A DNA stretch of 64,000 bases from Eulemur rufifrons (GCF_041146395.1 NC_090996.1:36232738-36296737), one strand, 5' to 3'; positions 1 to 44,078 are shown, counted from the stretch's first letter. The notes: generated by a model not told the origin, from the sequence alone. Program-made: numbers and translations.

Positions 1-140
1 GTCACCTGCCAGTGTCTCTGTGCCTTCTTGGTTGTCCTCCTCCTGGGGGCAGGGAGGGGGCGATGTCCATTTCATTCTTTGGGCCCAGCCTGCAAGTCTG
101 TCCCAAGGCCCCTGGGGAATGGCTGACCCTCATCCAGTGA

Positions 141-522
<382 letters not shown>

Positions 523-682
523 CCCCTCTCCTTCATCCTGAATGCCTGCATCCCAGCCAAAGGCTCTGCGGGGCACACACCCAGACCACCGGCAGCTGGA
601 CCAGGCCTCAGGGACAGCCAGCCCCACCCAGTCTAGGCCCTTGGCTGCAGCCGACGGGCTGCCCAGGCCCAGCCTGCCCCAG

Positions 683-688
683 AATAAA
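683..688 (+). terminator. METTL26: METTL26 polyadenylation signal
   Basis: AATAAA lies 161 bases after the METTL26 stop codon. A GT-rich stretch (TTGCTGGTGT) follows within 20-30 bases, so cleavage is expected near 705. Confidence 0.8.
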
Positions 689-705
689 GTGGTTCTGCTG
701 CCCTG

Positions 706-1025
706 TTGCTGGTGTCCACCATGCCACCTCCTGGGAGCACCTTGTGGGGGCGAGGTCAGGGCTTGGGGGATTCCTGGGCCTTGCTGCTAGAGCTCGGGCA
801 GTGGAGGGGACCCAGGGACAGTTGCTGATGTGAGATGGGACTGGTCCCTGCCTGTTCTCCTGGAGAGACTTGGGGATGCAGAAGGTCCCCTGGGGTGCGC
901 TGGTGACCTTGCACCAGGGCCGAAGCCCCGCTTGGTGGCCGTGCCTCAGCTGGAAAACGGGCTGGGGGTGGGGGCATCCGGAAGGGTCAGAGTACCCTGA
1001 CCAGCACCAGCAGGCCCGAGGTTGG
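706..1025. other. Intergenic gap between convergent METTL26 and WFIKKN1
   Basis: About 320 bases between the two transcript ends. I see no gene, repeat or RNA structure here. Open frames in it are short and GC-driven. Confidence 0.6.
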
Positions 1026-1040
1026 GGCAAGGGGACGGCT

Positions 1041-1046
1041 TTTATT
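1041..1046 (-). terminator. WFIKKN1: WFIKKN1 polyadenylation signal
   Basis: TTTATT on the plus strand (AATAAA on the coding strand) sits 41 bases past the WFIKKN1 stop codon, giving a very short 3' UTR. Confidence 0.8.
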
Positions 1047-1086
1047 CCGCAGGGCGGGAGGGCGGGAGTGGGAGAGGCCAGGCAGG

Positions 1087-3457
1087 CTAGTCCTGGAAGC
1101 GGCTGAGCAGCGCGCAGGCCTTCTTCTCCAGCAGCTCCGAGATCTTCCTGATGCGCTTCTCACTGGCGGCGCGGACGTAGCTGCCGGAGTCCAGCACAGC
1201 CACGCCGTCGCGCACCTCGCCCATGATGACCAGTGGCCCGTCACCGGCCGTCACGTTGGGGCAGGGGCAGGCCCAGTCCATGCCGCTCAGTGTCACCTCT
1301 AGGTACTTGGTGCCCAAGAATTTGAGGCCCATCTTGTCGTCCTTGAGCACGTCATCAAGGGCCACGCGGGCGATGCCGCCACCAGCGGCCTCGGGCTCCT
1401 CCAGCACCTCGGTGAGCCGCCCCACGATGGCGAAGTCACTGCGGCACAGGCTGGGCGCCAGCTTGCTCCGGAAGCGGCAGGCGCGGCAGGGCGGCGTTCG
1501 CGGCACGGGGCAGGCGTCCTCGCAGCTCTCGCGGCTCTCGAAGTTGTTGCCGTTGCCCTCACAGCCGCTGTACACGAAGGGGTGGCACTGCTGCAGCAGC
1601 GGGCTGTAGGCCCAGCGCGGCTCCCAGCCCTGGCAGGGGCCCTGCACGGCGGGCAGCACGCAGGCGTCGCCGGGGCCGCGGGCGCAGGCCTGCTGGCACG
1701 CCTCGTACGTCTCGAAGCCCCTGGCGGCCCCGTCACAGCCGAGCGCGGGGAAGGTCATGCAGCCGCCTCGCTGAGGGTCGAAGTGCCAGAGGACGCGGGG
1801 CGCGGAGGCAGGGCCAGCGCAGGTGTGCGTGTCCGGCAGGCACTCAGCCAGAGCTGGGATGCTCGGGTCCCTGCCCCTGGCCGGCTCCCGCTGGACCACG
1901 GAGAGCGGGAAGTCGGCGCGCAGCAGGCCCGCGGCGTTGCGTGCGGTGCAGGTGTACAGCCCGGCGTCCTCGGGCCGGGCGTTGTAGAGCACCAGCTGCC
2001 CGATGCTGGTGACCACCACGTTGCCGTACATCTGGTCGGGACGCATGATCAGGTTCTCCCGCTGGTGGCTCTGCTTCTCCCAGGTCACGGCGGGCGGGGG
2101 GCGGCCGCTGACGTCGCAGTGGAGGCTGGCCGTGCCCCCCACCTGCACGGCCTGCGGGGAGGGGCTGCTGTACAGGGCAGGCGGAACGGGGGCAACGCCG
2201 GGAGTTGGCCGGGCAGTGGTCTCGGGCGGCCCTGGGCTGCTGGGCGGCCAGCTGAGGACGTGCTTGCAGGGCACGACGTGGAGGTGGAGGCCACGCAGGC
2301 AGGCCTCGGCGTCCATGTAGCAGCGGTTGTAGTAGGTGAGGCCGTCCGAGGCGCAGGTGAAGCTGGGCTCCTTCTCGCAGCGGTCGCGGCAGCGGCACAC
2401 GGGCTGCCCGTCCCAGATGTCGCAGTCGGAGCCCTGCTGTGGGCACACAAACCCCTCGCAGGAGGCCGCTGCGGTGGGTGCCGCCAGGCCGCCGTCGGGG
2501 AAGCGGGCTGCCACGCAGCTCTGCAGCCCGCACACGTTGGTGCAGCACTTCTCGGCATCCGCGCAGTCCTGCGGGGCGGGGGGCGCTTCAGCAGGAGCCC
2601 TGGCACCTCCCGGCCCTCCCCAGGGGCCTCCACCCCGCATCGGGGCAGGGGTGAGCCTCCCGCTCTGCGGTTGCAGCCGTGACCGCTGCCCCTCCCGGAG
2701 CCTCAGCTTCCCCTCTGGAAAGCCGAGGAGGTTCCATCTGGCGTGACAAGCTACCACACCACGTGTCACCGAGTTTAACCTCACTGGATCTTCAGATGTC
2801 CCCAAGCAAGTTTCACTGTTTCCATCGCGGAGGACACAGAGGCCAGGGGGGATGCGTGATGTGCTCACAGCCCCCCACACCACCCCTGGGGAGGTCGGCG
2901 TCCGCACTGGCCGCTGCCATGAGCACCGTGGCCCCGGGAGGGGGTGCAGTGTGAGGGGTGGGCTGCTGGCCTGGCCAGAGGCCTGTGTCCACCCTGCTGT
3001 TGAGAGAGTGAGAGGTGCCCAGCGCGGAAGGGGCGGGCTTGGTGGGCAGGAGACAGAGATGGAGAGGGGAAGGGTCTCTCCTTTTTCAGACAAGTGAGGG
3101 CACATGTCCCCTGGGACCCTCCTTTGGGGCACAGCCCGACAGCCCAGCAGCCCACATGGTGAGTGAGAGAAGGAACCAGACTCCCAGGGTTGGGGTCCCC
3201 TCAGGGGAGAGGGCCAGGGGGTCTGGGCTTCCCCAGGCTGCCCATGTCCAAGCCCCCAGGACTCCCTGGCCCCCGACCACGCTCACCTGGTCCCGGCTGC
3301 ACTCGCGCTCACAGGTGCTCTGGGCGTCCACCCACAGGCTGGGGCTGAGCTGGTTTGGGCACACGCCGGGGTGGCTCCCAGGCCCTGGCAGCAGGCCGGC
3401 CCCCGGGGTCAGCCCCACGAGGAGGAGGAGAGGCAGCAGCAGCCGTGGGGCCGGCAT
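1087..3457 (-). CDS. WFIKKN1: WFIKKN1, WAP/follistatin/Ig/Kunitz/NTR-domain secreted protein
   Basis: Two coding exons, 3457-3287 and 2568-1087, join at a codon boundary to give 550 aa (human about 548). In order: a signal peptide (residues 1 to about 21, leucine-rich); a cysteine-rich WAP domain (about 31-75) split by the intron; a follistatin/Kazal domain (about 100-155); an Ig domain (about 185-280); a first Kunitz domain with unusual cysteine spacing; a canonical second Kunitz domain with YSGCEGNGNNFES; and a C-terminal NTR domain ending KKACALLSRFQD. The family is known to bind myostatin (GDF8) and GDF11 outside the cell and to carry protease-inhibitor folds. The ATG at 3457 is chosen because it opens directly into the signal peptide. 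An unspliced reading frame runs through the intron and is not the gene product. All domains appear intact. Confidence 0.95.
2569..3286 (-). other. WFIKKN1: WFIKKN1 single intron
   Basis: 718-base intron with donor GTGAGC after 3287 and acceptor CCCCGCAG before 2568. It interrupts the WAP domain. GC-rich, no clear repeat. Confidence 0.85.
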
Positions 3458-5335
3458 GGGGGCCGCCGGGCCAGGGGGCTGGGGGGCTGTGGCCACCAGC
3501 CACTGTGTGGGCCCCACGGAGCACAGCCCCCAGCAGGCATCCGCCCTCTGGGCCACTGGCCACGCGCCGGGTGCCCTCCTGGCCCCTGGGCTGGAGCCCA
3601 CAGCAGATGTTTGTCCTGGCACCCCGACAGGTGGGTTTTGGGGTCCCTCCGTGCTCAGAGTCCGTCCACGAGGCCGGGGCCCCGCCCCAGCGTCAGCCTG
3701 GCCCCTCTGTTCCAGCCAGTGTGGCGGCTCCCAGGCCCTGGTCAGCCCAGGGCGGAGGCGGAGGTGGGAGGGCGGAGGGTGGGGGTGGGGCCAGAGGCCC
3801 AGGAGCACGGAGCCACTGGCCACGAGGGTCACTGCAGGCGGAGGGCTGCGGAGGGGACGCTGTAACCCGAGCCCCTCCCTCCACACCGGCTTGGAGGAAG
3901 GGCAGCAGGGGTCAAAGTCTCCTGGAGGACCCTCCCCTGCAGCTCTGTGGGGAGGGGGCAGGGCCAGCAGATCTCAGCTTTTGTCCCTGACCCCTGGGGA
4001 CCCCCTCAGGCCCCCACGCGGTGGGCGTGGACAGGCACAGGCTCCTCACCCCACCCCCAGCTGAGGCAGGTCCAGGCTGGCAAGTGTCACCTGAGTGCAG
4101 GCGAGGCCTGGGGGCTCCAAACAGCCCAGCAGAAGGTGGGGGGACTCTGCTCCCTTCCCGGGAAGATTCCTCAACCGTCTCCGTGACCCTGAGGGTCACA
4201 TCTGCCAGCAGGTCTCGGGGTTGAATTTCACGGCACACAGCCTGCCCCTCCTCTGCTGACCCTCGGGGGTGGGGCTGGACACAACAGGGCTTTGGTTCCC
4301 AGAGACCCCCGCTCAGGACGCCGTGCCCCCTGGGCCCGTCCTCAATGGGCAAAGGCATGTGAACAAAGGCCCCTGAGCTCTCCGCAGGGACAGAGATGGT
4401 CCCCATCTGCACTGACCACAGAGCCTCCCTCTCATGGCTGCCCCGCCCTGGAACCCCGGCTCCTGTGCAGCCATCGGAGGGCGGCCACAGGCACCTGGAA
4501 GAGACGGAGTGGCCTGGAAGCTGCTCCCGGAACACAGGCACCCTGGCAGTCCTTCCCAGCCCCCAGCCCAGCAGCAGGGGCCCCTCTTGTCTCAGCCACA
4601 ATGACTCGAAACACAAAGGGCCACCCACAATCCGCCCTCCCAAACCCTTCTGTGGCTCCAGAGGTTTGGAGCCCCACGGCATTTTCTCAGACAGGATGTG
4701 ACCCTGCGTCTGACCTTCTGACCCCACAGGCAGGGTGTTAAGAGCCTAGTCTGGTCAGAACGAGGCTGAGAGGGCCACCAGGTGCCATGGTCCCTGCCGG
4801 ACAAAGGGGGCTGGGGCGGCCCCTACGATGTGGGGTGGGGCAGCTGGGCGCGTGACCACTGGAGCCTGGCAGCCCCCGGCCAGGCAGGGGCAGCCCAGCT
4901 GGGCCCCGAGGCCAGAGGCTGTGGTCCTGGGGGTGGGGGCCGCATTCAGAGCGGAGCGTGCCCGTCCAGCTGGGCTCTGACCGCAGGGCGGCCGGCACAG
5001 CCCTGCACACCCTGTCCGAAGACGGCTTTCCCACTGAGGGTGCTACCCCAGGTCCTGGCTTTTGGGGGTCCTTGAAGCTGTGGCAAGTCGTGGGGACAGT
5101 CCACCCTGGCCGTGAGCGAGGGCTTGGCACGAGGGGGCTGCCCCCTGCTGGCCCAGGTGGGCTGCCGTGAAACACAGTGTGGCCTGTAGCCAGGCCCGGC
5201 CGCTCCGGCCCACCCTCCGCCCTCACTGGGTGGGTCTGCGGGTTGGGCCGGCAGGGTCAAGGCAGTGCTGGCCGGGCCTCATCCCCCTGCACCCACCGCT
5301 GGTCAGACAGGATCGAGACCAATTCACACGGAAGG
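3458..5335. other. Intergenic: WFIKKN1 5' flank and RAB40C 3' flank
   Basis: No coding region is supported. 3458-3900 is GC-rich and should hold the WFIKKN1 promoter, but I see no clear TATA box. Several long open frames here fit no known protein and are explained by base composition. Confidence 0.5.
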
Positions 5336-5339
5336 AAAC

Positions 5340-6975
5340 ACGGAGATCACAGCTGAATTGTATTCACTGTACAGAGAGAGAGAACAGTTCACAGAGAACC
5401 CAGGAGTGGCCCAAGTGTCGACAGCAGCAAGGGTAGTGTTGACACCGTGAACACGGACTGCCCAGCCCGCAGTCCCTGTGGTTTGTTCACAATTCCGAAG
5501 GGGGCCCTGTGGCAGCAACAAGACAGATGGGGCCGGGCTGCCTCTGCCCAACCCCGGGGCCCGGGTCCCCAGCGGCTGCAGGGGCCGTCCGGCTGGCTCC
5601 CCCGCTCATCCGCAGCTCACGGGGGCCATGGCCCTCGCCCCCCGGGACAGCAGGCCCCTCTCAGAAACGCACTGCGAAGAGTCCCTGGTGAGGGGAGGCC
5701 GCGCACCCAGGGAGGGCTCCTTTTGGGTGCCGGCCCTGCCTGTGGCCGGGGAGCCCGAGGGCGGGAGGTAGAGTTGAGCACCAGTGCCACCCGCCGCCGT
5801 CACCGGGCCGGGCGGGGCCGATGCAGCCGGGGAGGGGAGAGCAGGCACCGCTGACGCCGCCTTGGTCGCCGGGGCAGAGCAGCACGGTGCAGGAAGGGTC
5901 GATGGCTTTCAGAGGAGCGGTGACCAGGCCTGCTGAGCCTGGGCCTCCAGCACAAAGGTGAGGCCGGTGGTCCTGGAGGAGGGTGTGGCCTCCAGCACCG
6001 GCCACGCGTGGACGAGGCTGTTCAGGTGGGTCATTCAAAACTAGGTCAGAAGGTTGCGGCGATGTGTGACCTCCCAGGCAGAAGGGCGGTGACAGGTAAG
6101 CAGCAACGAGGGGACACATCCAGGATCAGTGAACAGAAGCTGCCAAGAGTGGAGGCTGCACGAGGTGCCCGGGGTTCCAGGCGCACAGGAGCCCCGCGGG
6201 TGCCGGCGGCTCTGCGCCTTCGTGCTGGAGAGACGCTGGGTGCTGCGCAGTCGACGCCACCGAAGGTCTCAAGCCACAGCGGGAAGCTTCTCAGCCCCGT
6301 GGGGGGAGGGCCCCGTGGAGTGACAGAGACGGGGGCTCCCCCTCTGCAGCGAGCTGCCCAGGCCTGGGGCGGCACAGGACGGCGTCCGGACTGGCTGCAG
6401 CCCGCCCGAGCCTGCTGCCGGCTCCCGGAGGGTGCGCTCGCCTGGCTGTGCCCTGCTGCTCTCTGGCAGCCCCGACCCCGAGTTCGGAGGAGGATTCCAG
6501 CTCCGACGGCTCATCCTTTCCTGGCACCACCTCGCATCTCCTCCCCGAGCCGGCTAAGCTCCTCCCTGTGGCCGAGGCCACGCAGAGGCAGGCTTGCCAC
6601 GTGGCTGCGTCCAGGCTTCCCTGAAGGCCCCTTAAAAATGTACAAAACAAGTGAAATGTTCTCTATATAAATAAGAAAGGCGAGCCAGGCTCCCTCCCGC
6701 CGGAGCCCAGGCACCGTGCAGTCCTGGGTTTGTTCGGACACATTCCCGTAGCACCAGCAGCCCAGCTGCCCCGCGGCACGCTCCCCGCCGCCTGCCGAGC
6801 GTGCTCTCTGCGCACGCTCCTCCCCGCACCCGGCTTGGGTGTGGAGTAAAACCCAGGCTTCCTAGGCAGGGCCGTGTGGCCGAGTCTTCCCCGCACGCAG
6901 CCTGGCCTGGCGCCCGGCCAGGAGCACCCCCGCGAGCCCTCCGAGTCTGCACAGGGCAGTGCCCAGCCGGGGCCG
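5340..6975 (-). other. RAB40C: RAB40C 3' UTR (predicted)
   Basis: Uninterrupted sequence after the RAB40C stop codon, about 1.6 kb. The extent is inferred from a variant poly(A) signal (AATACA) and agrees with the long 3' UTR I recall for human RAB40C. An A/T-rich patch lies at 6630-6680. Confidence 0.45.
5359..5364 (-). terminator. RAB40C: Candidate RAB40C poly(A) signal, AATACA variant
   Basis: Plus-strand TGTATT reads AATACA on the coding strand. I found no canonical AATAAA between here and the stop codon, so this is the best candidate, with modest support. Confidence 0.35.
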
Positions 6976-37903
<30,928 letters not shown>

Positions 37904-38150
37904 CCTCGCGCCGCCCCGGCGCCCGCCGCCCCGCCTGAGGGACCGCGCGCGTCAGGGGCCGCGGCCGGGGAGGCGGCCGCCGCCGGGGACCGCAGGCCGT
38001 GCCCGCCGGGGCCCGCGCCCCTCGCCCGCCGCCCGCGCGCCCCCCGGCCCCGCCCGCCGTCCGGGCTCACCTCAGTCTCGTCGCCGCCGCCCCGCCGCTT
38101 CCCGCACGGCGCCTGGCCGCCGCGCCGCCCCGCCCCCGGCCGCGCCGCCG

Positions 38151-38606
38151 CCATTGGGCGCCCGTCGCCCGCCCTCCCCGGCCCATTGGCCCGTCTTCCC
38201 GTCCGTCACGCCCGCCCCGCCCCCGCCGTGTCCCCCAACAGCGTTGCGGAGTCTCCGGTCGCCCCGCCCCGCCTCCGCGCCGTCGCCATAGGTCGCCCGC
38301 TGCCCTCTTTCCAATGGCCATTGGCCTGTCCGCCCGTCCGTCACGACCGCCCCGCCCCACCGTTTCCCACACAGCGTTGCGGAGACTACGGACGCGCTGC
38401 ATCGTCACCGTCGCCATTGGCCACTCGCCTGATTTCTCGGAACCATTGGCCCGCCTGCACGTCCATCAGGATTACTACCGCCCCCACCGCTTCTTCCCAC
38501 AGACCATCCCAGAGCCACCGGCAACCCAGCCCACTGGTCCACAACAGCTCTGCCCTCGTCCGCCCCCTCGACGTCTCCATTGGCCACCGCTGCCGAGCCA
38601 TTGGGC
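38151..38606 (-). repeat. Diverged tandem repeat with paired CCAAT boxes upstream of RAB40C
   Basis: About four copies of a 130-160 base unit. Each holds two CCAAT boxes (ATTGG on the plus strand) 21-32 bases apart: 38153/38185, 38288 (degenerate ATAGG)/38320, 38416/38445 and 38579/38600. Copies also share GCGTTGCGGAG(T/A)CT and CCGTCCGTCACG stretches. All boxes point with RAB40C transcription. CCAAT boxes bind NF-Y; the promoter role is inferred. Confidence 0.65.
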
Positions 38607-38879
38607 CGGCTGCACGTCGATCACAGCTCCGCCAACCCCACCCTCCTGGCCCCGTGCCTCCCGCCCCCTTTCCTACACGCTCACCAATCAAGAGCTTGGA
38701 GCTCCAGGTTGTTTGCATACGCCCTCTTCCCTCCCCGGGCGCGGAGCAAGTGGCCGCGGTCTCGGACCTGAAGCGACGCGGCCGAGTCCAGGGGCACTAA
38801 AATTCCTAGCAAGCTGCGCCGACTGCCTTTGCAGAGACTCCGGGAAGGCAGCGTGGGGGTCCCTCACGCGTCCTCCCTG

Positions 38880-39400
38880 GGACGGAACAGCCAATCGGCT
38901 CTCGCCTACGAGGAAGAGGCGGGACTTCCGCCTGGCGTCAGGGCGAGGCGGGAACAGAGGGCGGGGCAGTGGCCCCGGATGGGGACGGCGGGGAACTGGG
39001 CCGGGCTAGGGGGGGCGTTGGCCGGGGCGGGGGCGGTGACGAGGGGAGGGACCAGTGTCGGGGGGGGGGCAGGCCTGGGGGCGGGGCCGGTGACGGGGGC
39101 AGTGTCCCGGGCAGTGACCGGGGCTGGGGGCGGGTCCCCGTGGAGGCGCTGAGGTTCCAGCGCCGGTGCAGTGGCCTGTGAGCAGGGCCGGGCTGGCGGA
39201 CGTGGTGAGCAGGACGCGGCGGCGCAGCCCGGGCCAGACCGCGGATGCCCGCGGCGCGCAGCCAGCCCCACTGCTTGCGGTCCCGGACTTGCTAGAGACC
39301 AGCAGATCTGCTCGGTGCAGACCGGCGCGCGGGCGAGGGGGATGCGAGAACGGGGAAGCCCTCCGAGGTGGCGGCACCGCCTTCGCTGGCATGGGGGGAG
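38880..39400. promoter_or_regulatory. Second CpG/G-rich block upstream of RAB40C
   Basis: GC-rich block with a CCAAT box (near 38890, plus orientation) and runs of G at 39006-39140 built from GGGGCGGTGACGGGGGCAGT-like repeats. It could be a distal or divergent promoter. No exon is recognised. Confidence 0.4.
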
Positions 39401-39444
39401 GTCTCATCATTGGTAACATTTTTTATGAGAACATATTCACACAT

Positions 39445-40290
<846 letters not shown>

Positions 40291-41712
40291 CCAAAAGAAT
40301 AACTCGTCAAAGCTGACCCAAGTACAGCCTTTGCCAGACCAAGCGCTTAGTGTTGTGAGTGGCCCAGGAGAGCGAGGGAGACCAGTGCAAAAGGCACGAC
40401 TGTGTCATTATGTCATTACCGTGACCACATCCCAGCCAGCACGTCTCACCTCTCCTGGCAAGTGAGGTCTCACCTCTCCCGGCAGGTGAGGACCAGGGCC
40501 AGACGAGAACCCTCCCGCTGACAGGGGCCCTTAAACCTGGCTGTGCCTCCAGGAGCAGGCGGAGTTCACACAGCAGGCCCCTGGATGGGCTGATCCCCCA
40601 CCCGGCAGCTGAAGTCGGCAGCTGAAGTCGTGGCCTTGACTGAGCGGCACACAGATGCTTCCGTTTGTTTTTGGTGCAGTGCCTGGGGGGCCTCGGTGAG
40701 GAGCGGTCCCTCCCGTGGGTGGGGAGCACCTGGCGAGTGAGCACCTGGGCCCTCTCTTGCCTTCAGGGAGAGGCCTTCCTGGCGTCCTGGCCAGGGACGG
40801 GCAGAGCAGGGGCTGCTGGGTCCAGGCAGCCAGAGAGAGCCAGGCTGAGGCCACCAGGCAGGGTTGCTCTGCTCAACTGCGATCCACGAAGGAACCCTGA
40901 AGGTCCTGCCTGTGTCTTTGCTCAGGCCACATCCTCCCCTGGGAGAGGTCATTCCCTGGACACTGGGTCACAACAGACATGGCCACCAACGGTAACAGCA
41001 AGGACACATAATGTCCACAGCCTGAAAGCTGGGCAGACTCTCGTCCCTCAGCTCGTGGGGGGGGCCAAGGACCAAGTCCCCAGAGGGACCAAGGACTGAG
41101 TGTCCTAAATCACAACTTGGCAGGTCAGGGAGGGCCTCTCCTGCTGGGAGGTGACTGTGCCCAGACTTGAGCCCAGCCTCTGCCCGACCTGGCTGTTCCT
41201 GCCCCTACAGCTGGCTGTGAGCTCTCTGAGGCCCCTCTCTCCAGGGGCTGGAAGCACCAAAAGAACGATGCTTCCTCCACGGTTTCTGAGGCTGCCTAGA
41301 AGGGGTGGTGGTGAGGAGCTGTCTCTCTAAAGCAAACATGCCCTTCGACCCTGCTCAGGACATCCCTTGGCCGGGACCCAGCAGCCGCAGGCCACTGCTT
41401 GTTCCCCACCTCCCAGGATGAAGTCGGGGCCCCTCCCTCCCTGGCAGTGAAGCTGAGCTCTTCCCACCACGGCCTGCGGAGCCATCACAACCGTCTTCCC
41501 TGCGTAGGTCAGGACTTGTGGTTTGGCTTCAGGAACCTATCCACAGGAACCTCCTGTCTCCTCTGACCTCTGACCTCCCAGCCCCGGAGCAGCAGGCCCA
41601 GCGGGGGAGGGATGGACAGAGGAGCTGACCCCCTGTGCACCTGCGTGCATTTCCACCAGGGCGTGCTGGGGGCCACGGTGTGCCACATGAGAACCACCAA
41701 ATCCAGACCAGG
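40291..41712. other. Intergenic, no recognised feature
   Basis: Between the RAB40C upstream block and the PIGQ 3' end. A 13-base duplication (GCAGCTGAAGTCG) occurs near 40605-40630. No gene is supported. Confidence 0.4.
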
Positions 41713-42048
41713 GGCCAGGCGCGGTGGCTCACACCTGTAATCCCAGCACTCTGGGAGGCCGAGGCAGGAGGATAAGTGTGAGCTCAGGAGTTCGAGACCA
41801 GCCTGGGCAAGAGTGAGACCCCGTCTCTACCAAAAACAGGAAAAAATTATATGGACAACTGAAAATATATATAGAAAACATGAGCCAGGCATGGTGGCGC
41901 ATGCCTGTAGTCCCAGCTACTCGGGAGGCTGAGGCAGGAGGATTGAGCCCAGGAGTCTGAGGTTGCTGTGAGCGAGGCTGACGCCACGGCACTCTAGCCC
42001 GGGCAACAGAGACTCTGCCTCAAAAGAAAAAAAAAAAAACAAAAAACC
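41713..42048 (+). mobile_element. Lemur-type Alu
   Basis: Sense Alu with A-rich tail; the flanks CCAGACCAGGG and CCAAACCAGGG are a likely imperfect duplication. Confidence 0.88.
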
Positions 42049-42143
42049 CAAACCAGGGTGCTCCTCCAGGTAACCAGCTGCACCTCTAAAGCACCCGTGT
42101 TGTCAAAGACACTGCAACGAGGGAACTCAGGACACCGGCCCTG

Positions 42144-42216
42144 TGACGCGTGACGTCACTGCAGGAGGCGTCACGGGACGCCGGGGGACGAGGTCGGCAG
42201 ACGGATGAGAGCGTCA
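42144..42216. promoter_or_regulatory. Cluster of cAMP-response-element-like sites
   Basis: A full palindromic TGACGTCA (42151-42158) with TGACG at 42144-42148 and CGTCA at 42169-42173 and 42212-42216, in a short CpG-rich patch. CREB/ATF binding is inferred. Confidence 0.4.
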
Positions 42217-43556
42217 CATCAATGTTGAAGGCCCAATATTGGTCACTACACCGTAGTTACGTAAGTTAGGGCCCTTGTCCTTAGAAAACGCATACAAAAC
42301 ATCTTAGGGGTAAAATTAGGCACAACTGACTCTGAAATTCTTCAGAAAAAAAAACAGAGTAAGAATGTGAGACAGCACATGTGGCGAAATGTCACTGGCC
42401 AGGCCCTGGGGGAGGGGCACCGGGAAACAGTGTTACTCTTACAGTGTTTCTGGCAGCTACTCTGACAGATGTTTTCAAAACCGGAGGGAGCCAGCCGGGA
42501 GGCAAGCGTGCGGTCAGACCTGTCCTGCTGTGTGGCCTTCAGCAAGTCACCTTCTCCCTCTGAGCCTGTCTCCGGACTGAAGCCCTGATGAGACTGTTCT
42601 CTGCAGGCGGCCCCAACCCTCTGCAAGGGTGGCCTGAGGGTCAGCCTGTGGTTCTGGGCAGGCCTGGGCGTCGAGAAGTGCCTGTGCCGGGCTGTCCAGG
42701 TCAGCGTGGCAGGGCGTGGTCCCCCAGACGCAGGCTGTCTCCAGGCTGCGCGAGTCCAGGGACCAGGGGCAGTGAGGACGGGAGAGGCCTGGGAGGTGCG
42801 GGTGGCATCTCTCGCTGGCTGCAAGTGCCTGGGGTGACCAGTGTTCCCTTGGCCAGCTCTGGTGCCAGCCCCAGCGGGGCAGCCGGAGGGTGAGGGGGAT
42901 CCAGGCAGGAAGTGAGTCCCAGGAGTCCGAGGTGGAGGCGTCCGCACTTGGGGCAGACCTGTGGGGGGCCCCTAGCGTTGCAGGGGACGGAGGCCATTCT
43001 CAGCAGACTCTGAGCAGGTGGAGTCCCTGAGGCCAGGACCCCTGGGGGGCCTCAGGGACTCCGCAGCCAGTCTCCATGACCCTTGGTGGAGCCACAGGCC
43101 TGGGAGCTGCCGAGGGACCTCTCTGGCTCCAGCCTCTCTGCATAACCAGGACGGCGGGCACCGGGGTGAAGCCACAGGGGCCCCGGAGGCTGCAGGATGG
43201 CTGGGGTCAGTTCCGTCCAGCGAGTGCCCTCCACACTCAGCAGAGCCAGGAACAGCTTCCCCTCCCCCCAGGAGGCCTGCCCGCTGCCCCCAGATCCCCT
43301 ACGCCAGGCGAGAGGCCAGGACCAGAGGGCATGCTGCCCTGGGCCCATCTGCCCATGCCAGGACATCTCTGAGGGCCCAGGGCCTGCGCCCACCCATCAG
43401 ACCTGCTTTGGGGGCCTCCAACAGGAAGCAGGCCGTGCTAGTCATCTCAGGACACACCCAGGTGAGGGGCCGTCCCTCACGGTGGTGCCTGCGCCCCACC
43501 CCCACCCAGAGCTGCCCGCATGGGGAGGCTGAGCCTGAGCTCCGACACTGGCAGGT

Positions 43557-43562
43557 TTTATT
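43557..43562 (-). terminator. PIGQ: PIGQ polyadenylation signal
   Basis: AATAAA on the coding strand, 1.1 kb after the short-isoform stop and 0.5 kb after the long-frame stop. It is the first canonical signal I found downstream of both, so cleavage near 43540 would serve either isoform. Confidence 0.7.
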
Positions 43563-44078
43563 GTCACAGCAGTGAAAGTGGGGGTCAGGGCCCGTCCCTG
43601 CCTGCATCCTCTGCTGGGCGCAAAGGGTCACCGCGGCCTGCAGCAAGGGCGCCGTGGCAGCGGGCGGGCAGTGCGGACAGTCCTGCGTGCCGAGGTGGAC
43701 GGGGCTGGCTGCCTGCTGCCCACAGCCCGGACCTTTCCACACGACCTGGCGCCTTCAGGTCCCCCTCAGGGATGGGGCTCGCAGGGGAACACCCACACCC
43801 GGCCGTGCGAGTCTGGCAGGCAGACACGCTTCCCCAGGGGCCACCACACACTCAGGTCGCAGAGGTGTCTGCCCAAGAGGGGGTTCCTCTTTCTGAGAGG
43901 AACCAGTGAGGGGAGATGGAAGATTTGGCCAAAGGGCCTGTTCCCCAGGAATTGGGCAGCCAGGTGGGCAGATGGTTTCCAAGGAGGCAGCTGTGGCCAC
44001 CACATGGCCGGGCGTCAGCCAGAGGGACGCCCCGTGGCCTACTGGTGGCCCTTCACAAAGCCATCCCTGCAGGAGGCA

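Noticed and set aside
1582..2682. 366-codon plus-strand open frame
   Set aside because: Antisense to WFIKKN1 exon 2 in GC-rich DNA; no family resemblance. The opposite strand is clearly coding.
3015..4064. 349-codon plus-strand open frame near the WFIKKN1 promoter
   Set aside because: GC-driven; antisense to WFIKKN1 exon 1, with no homology or splice support.
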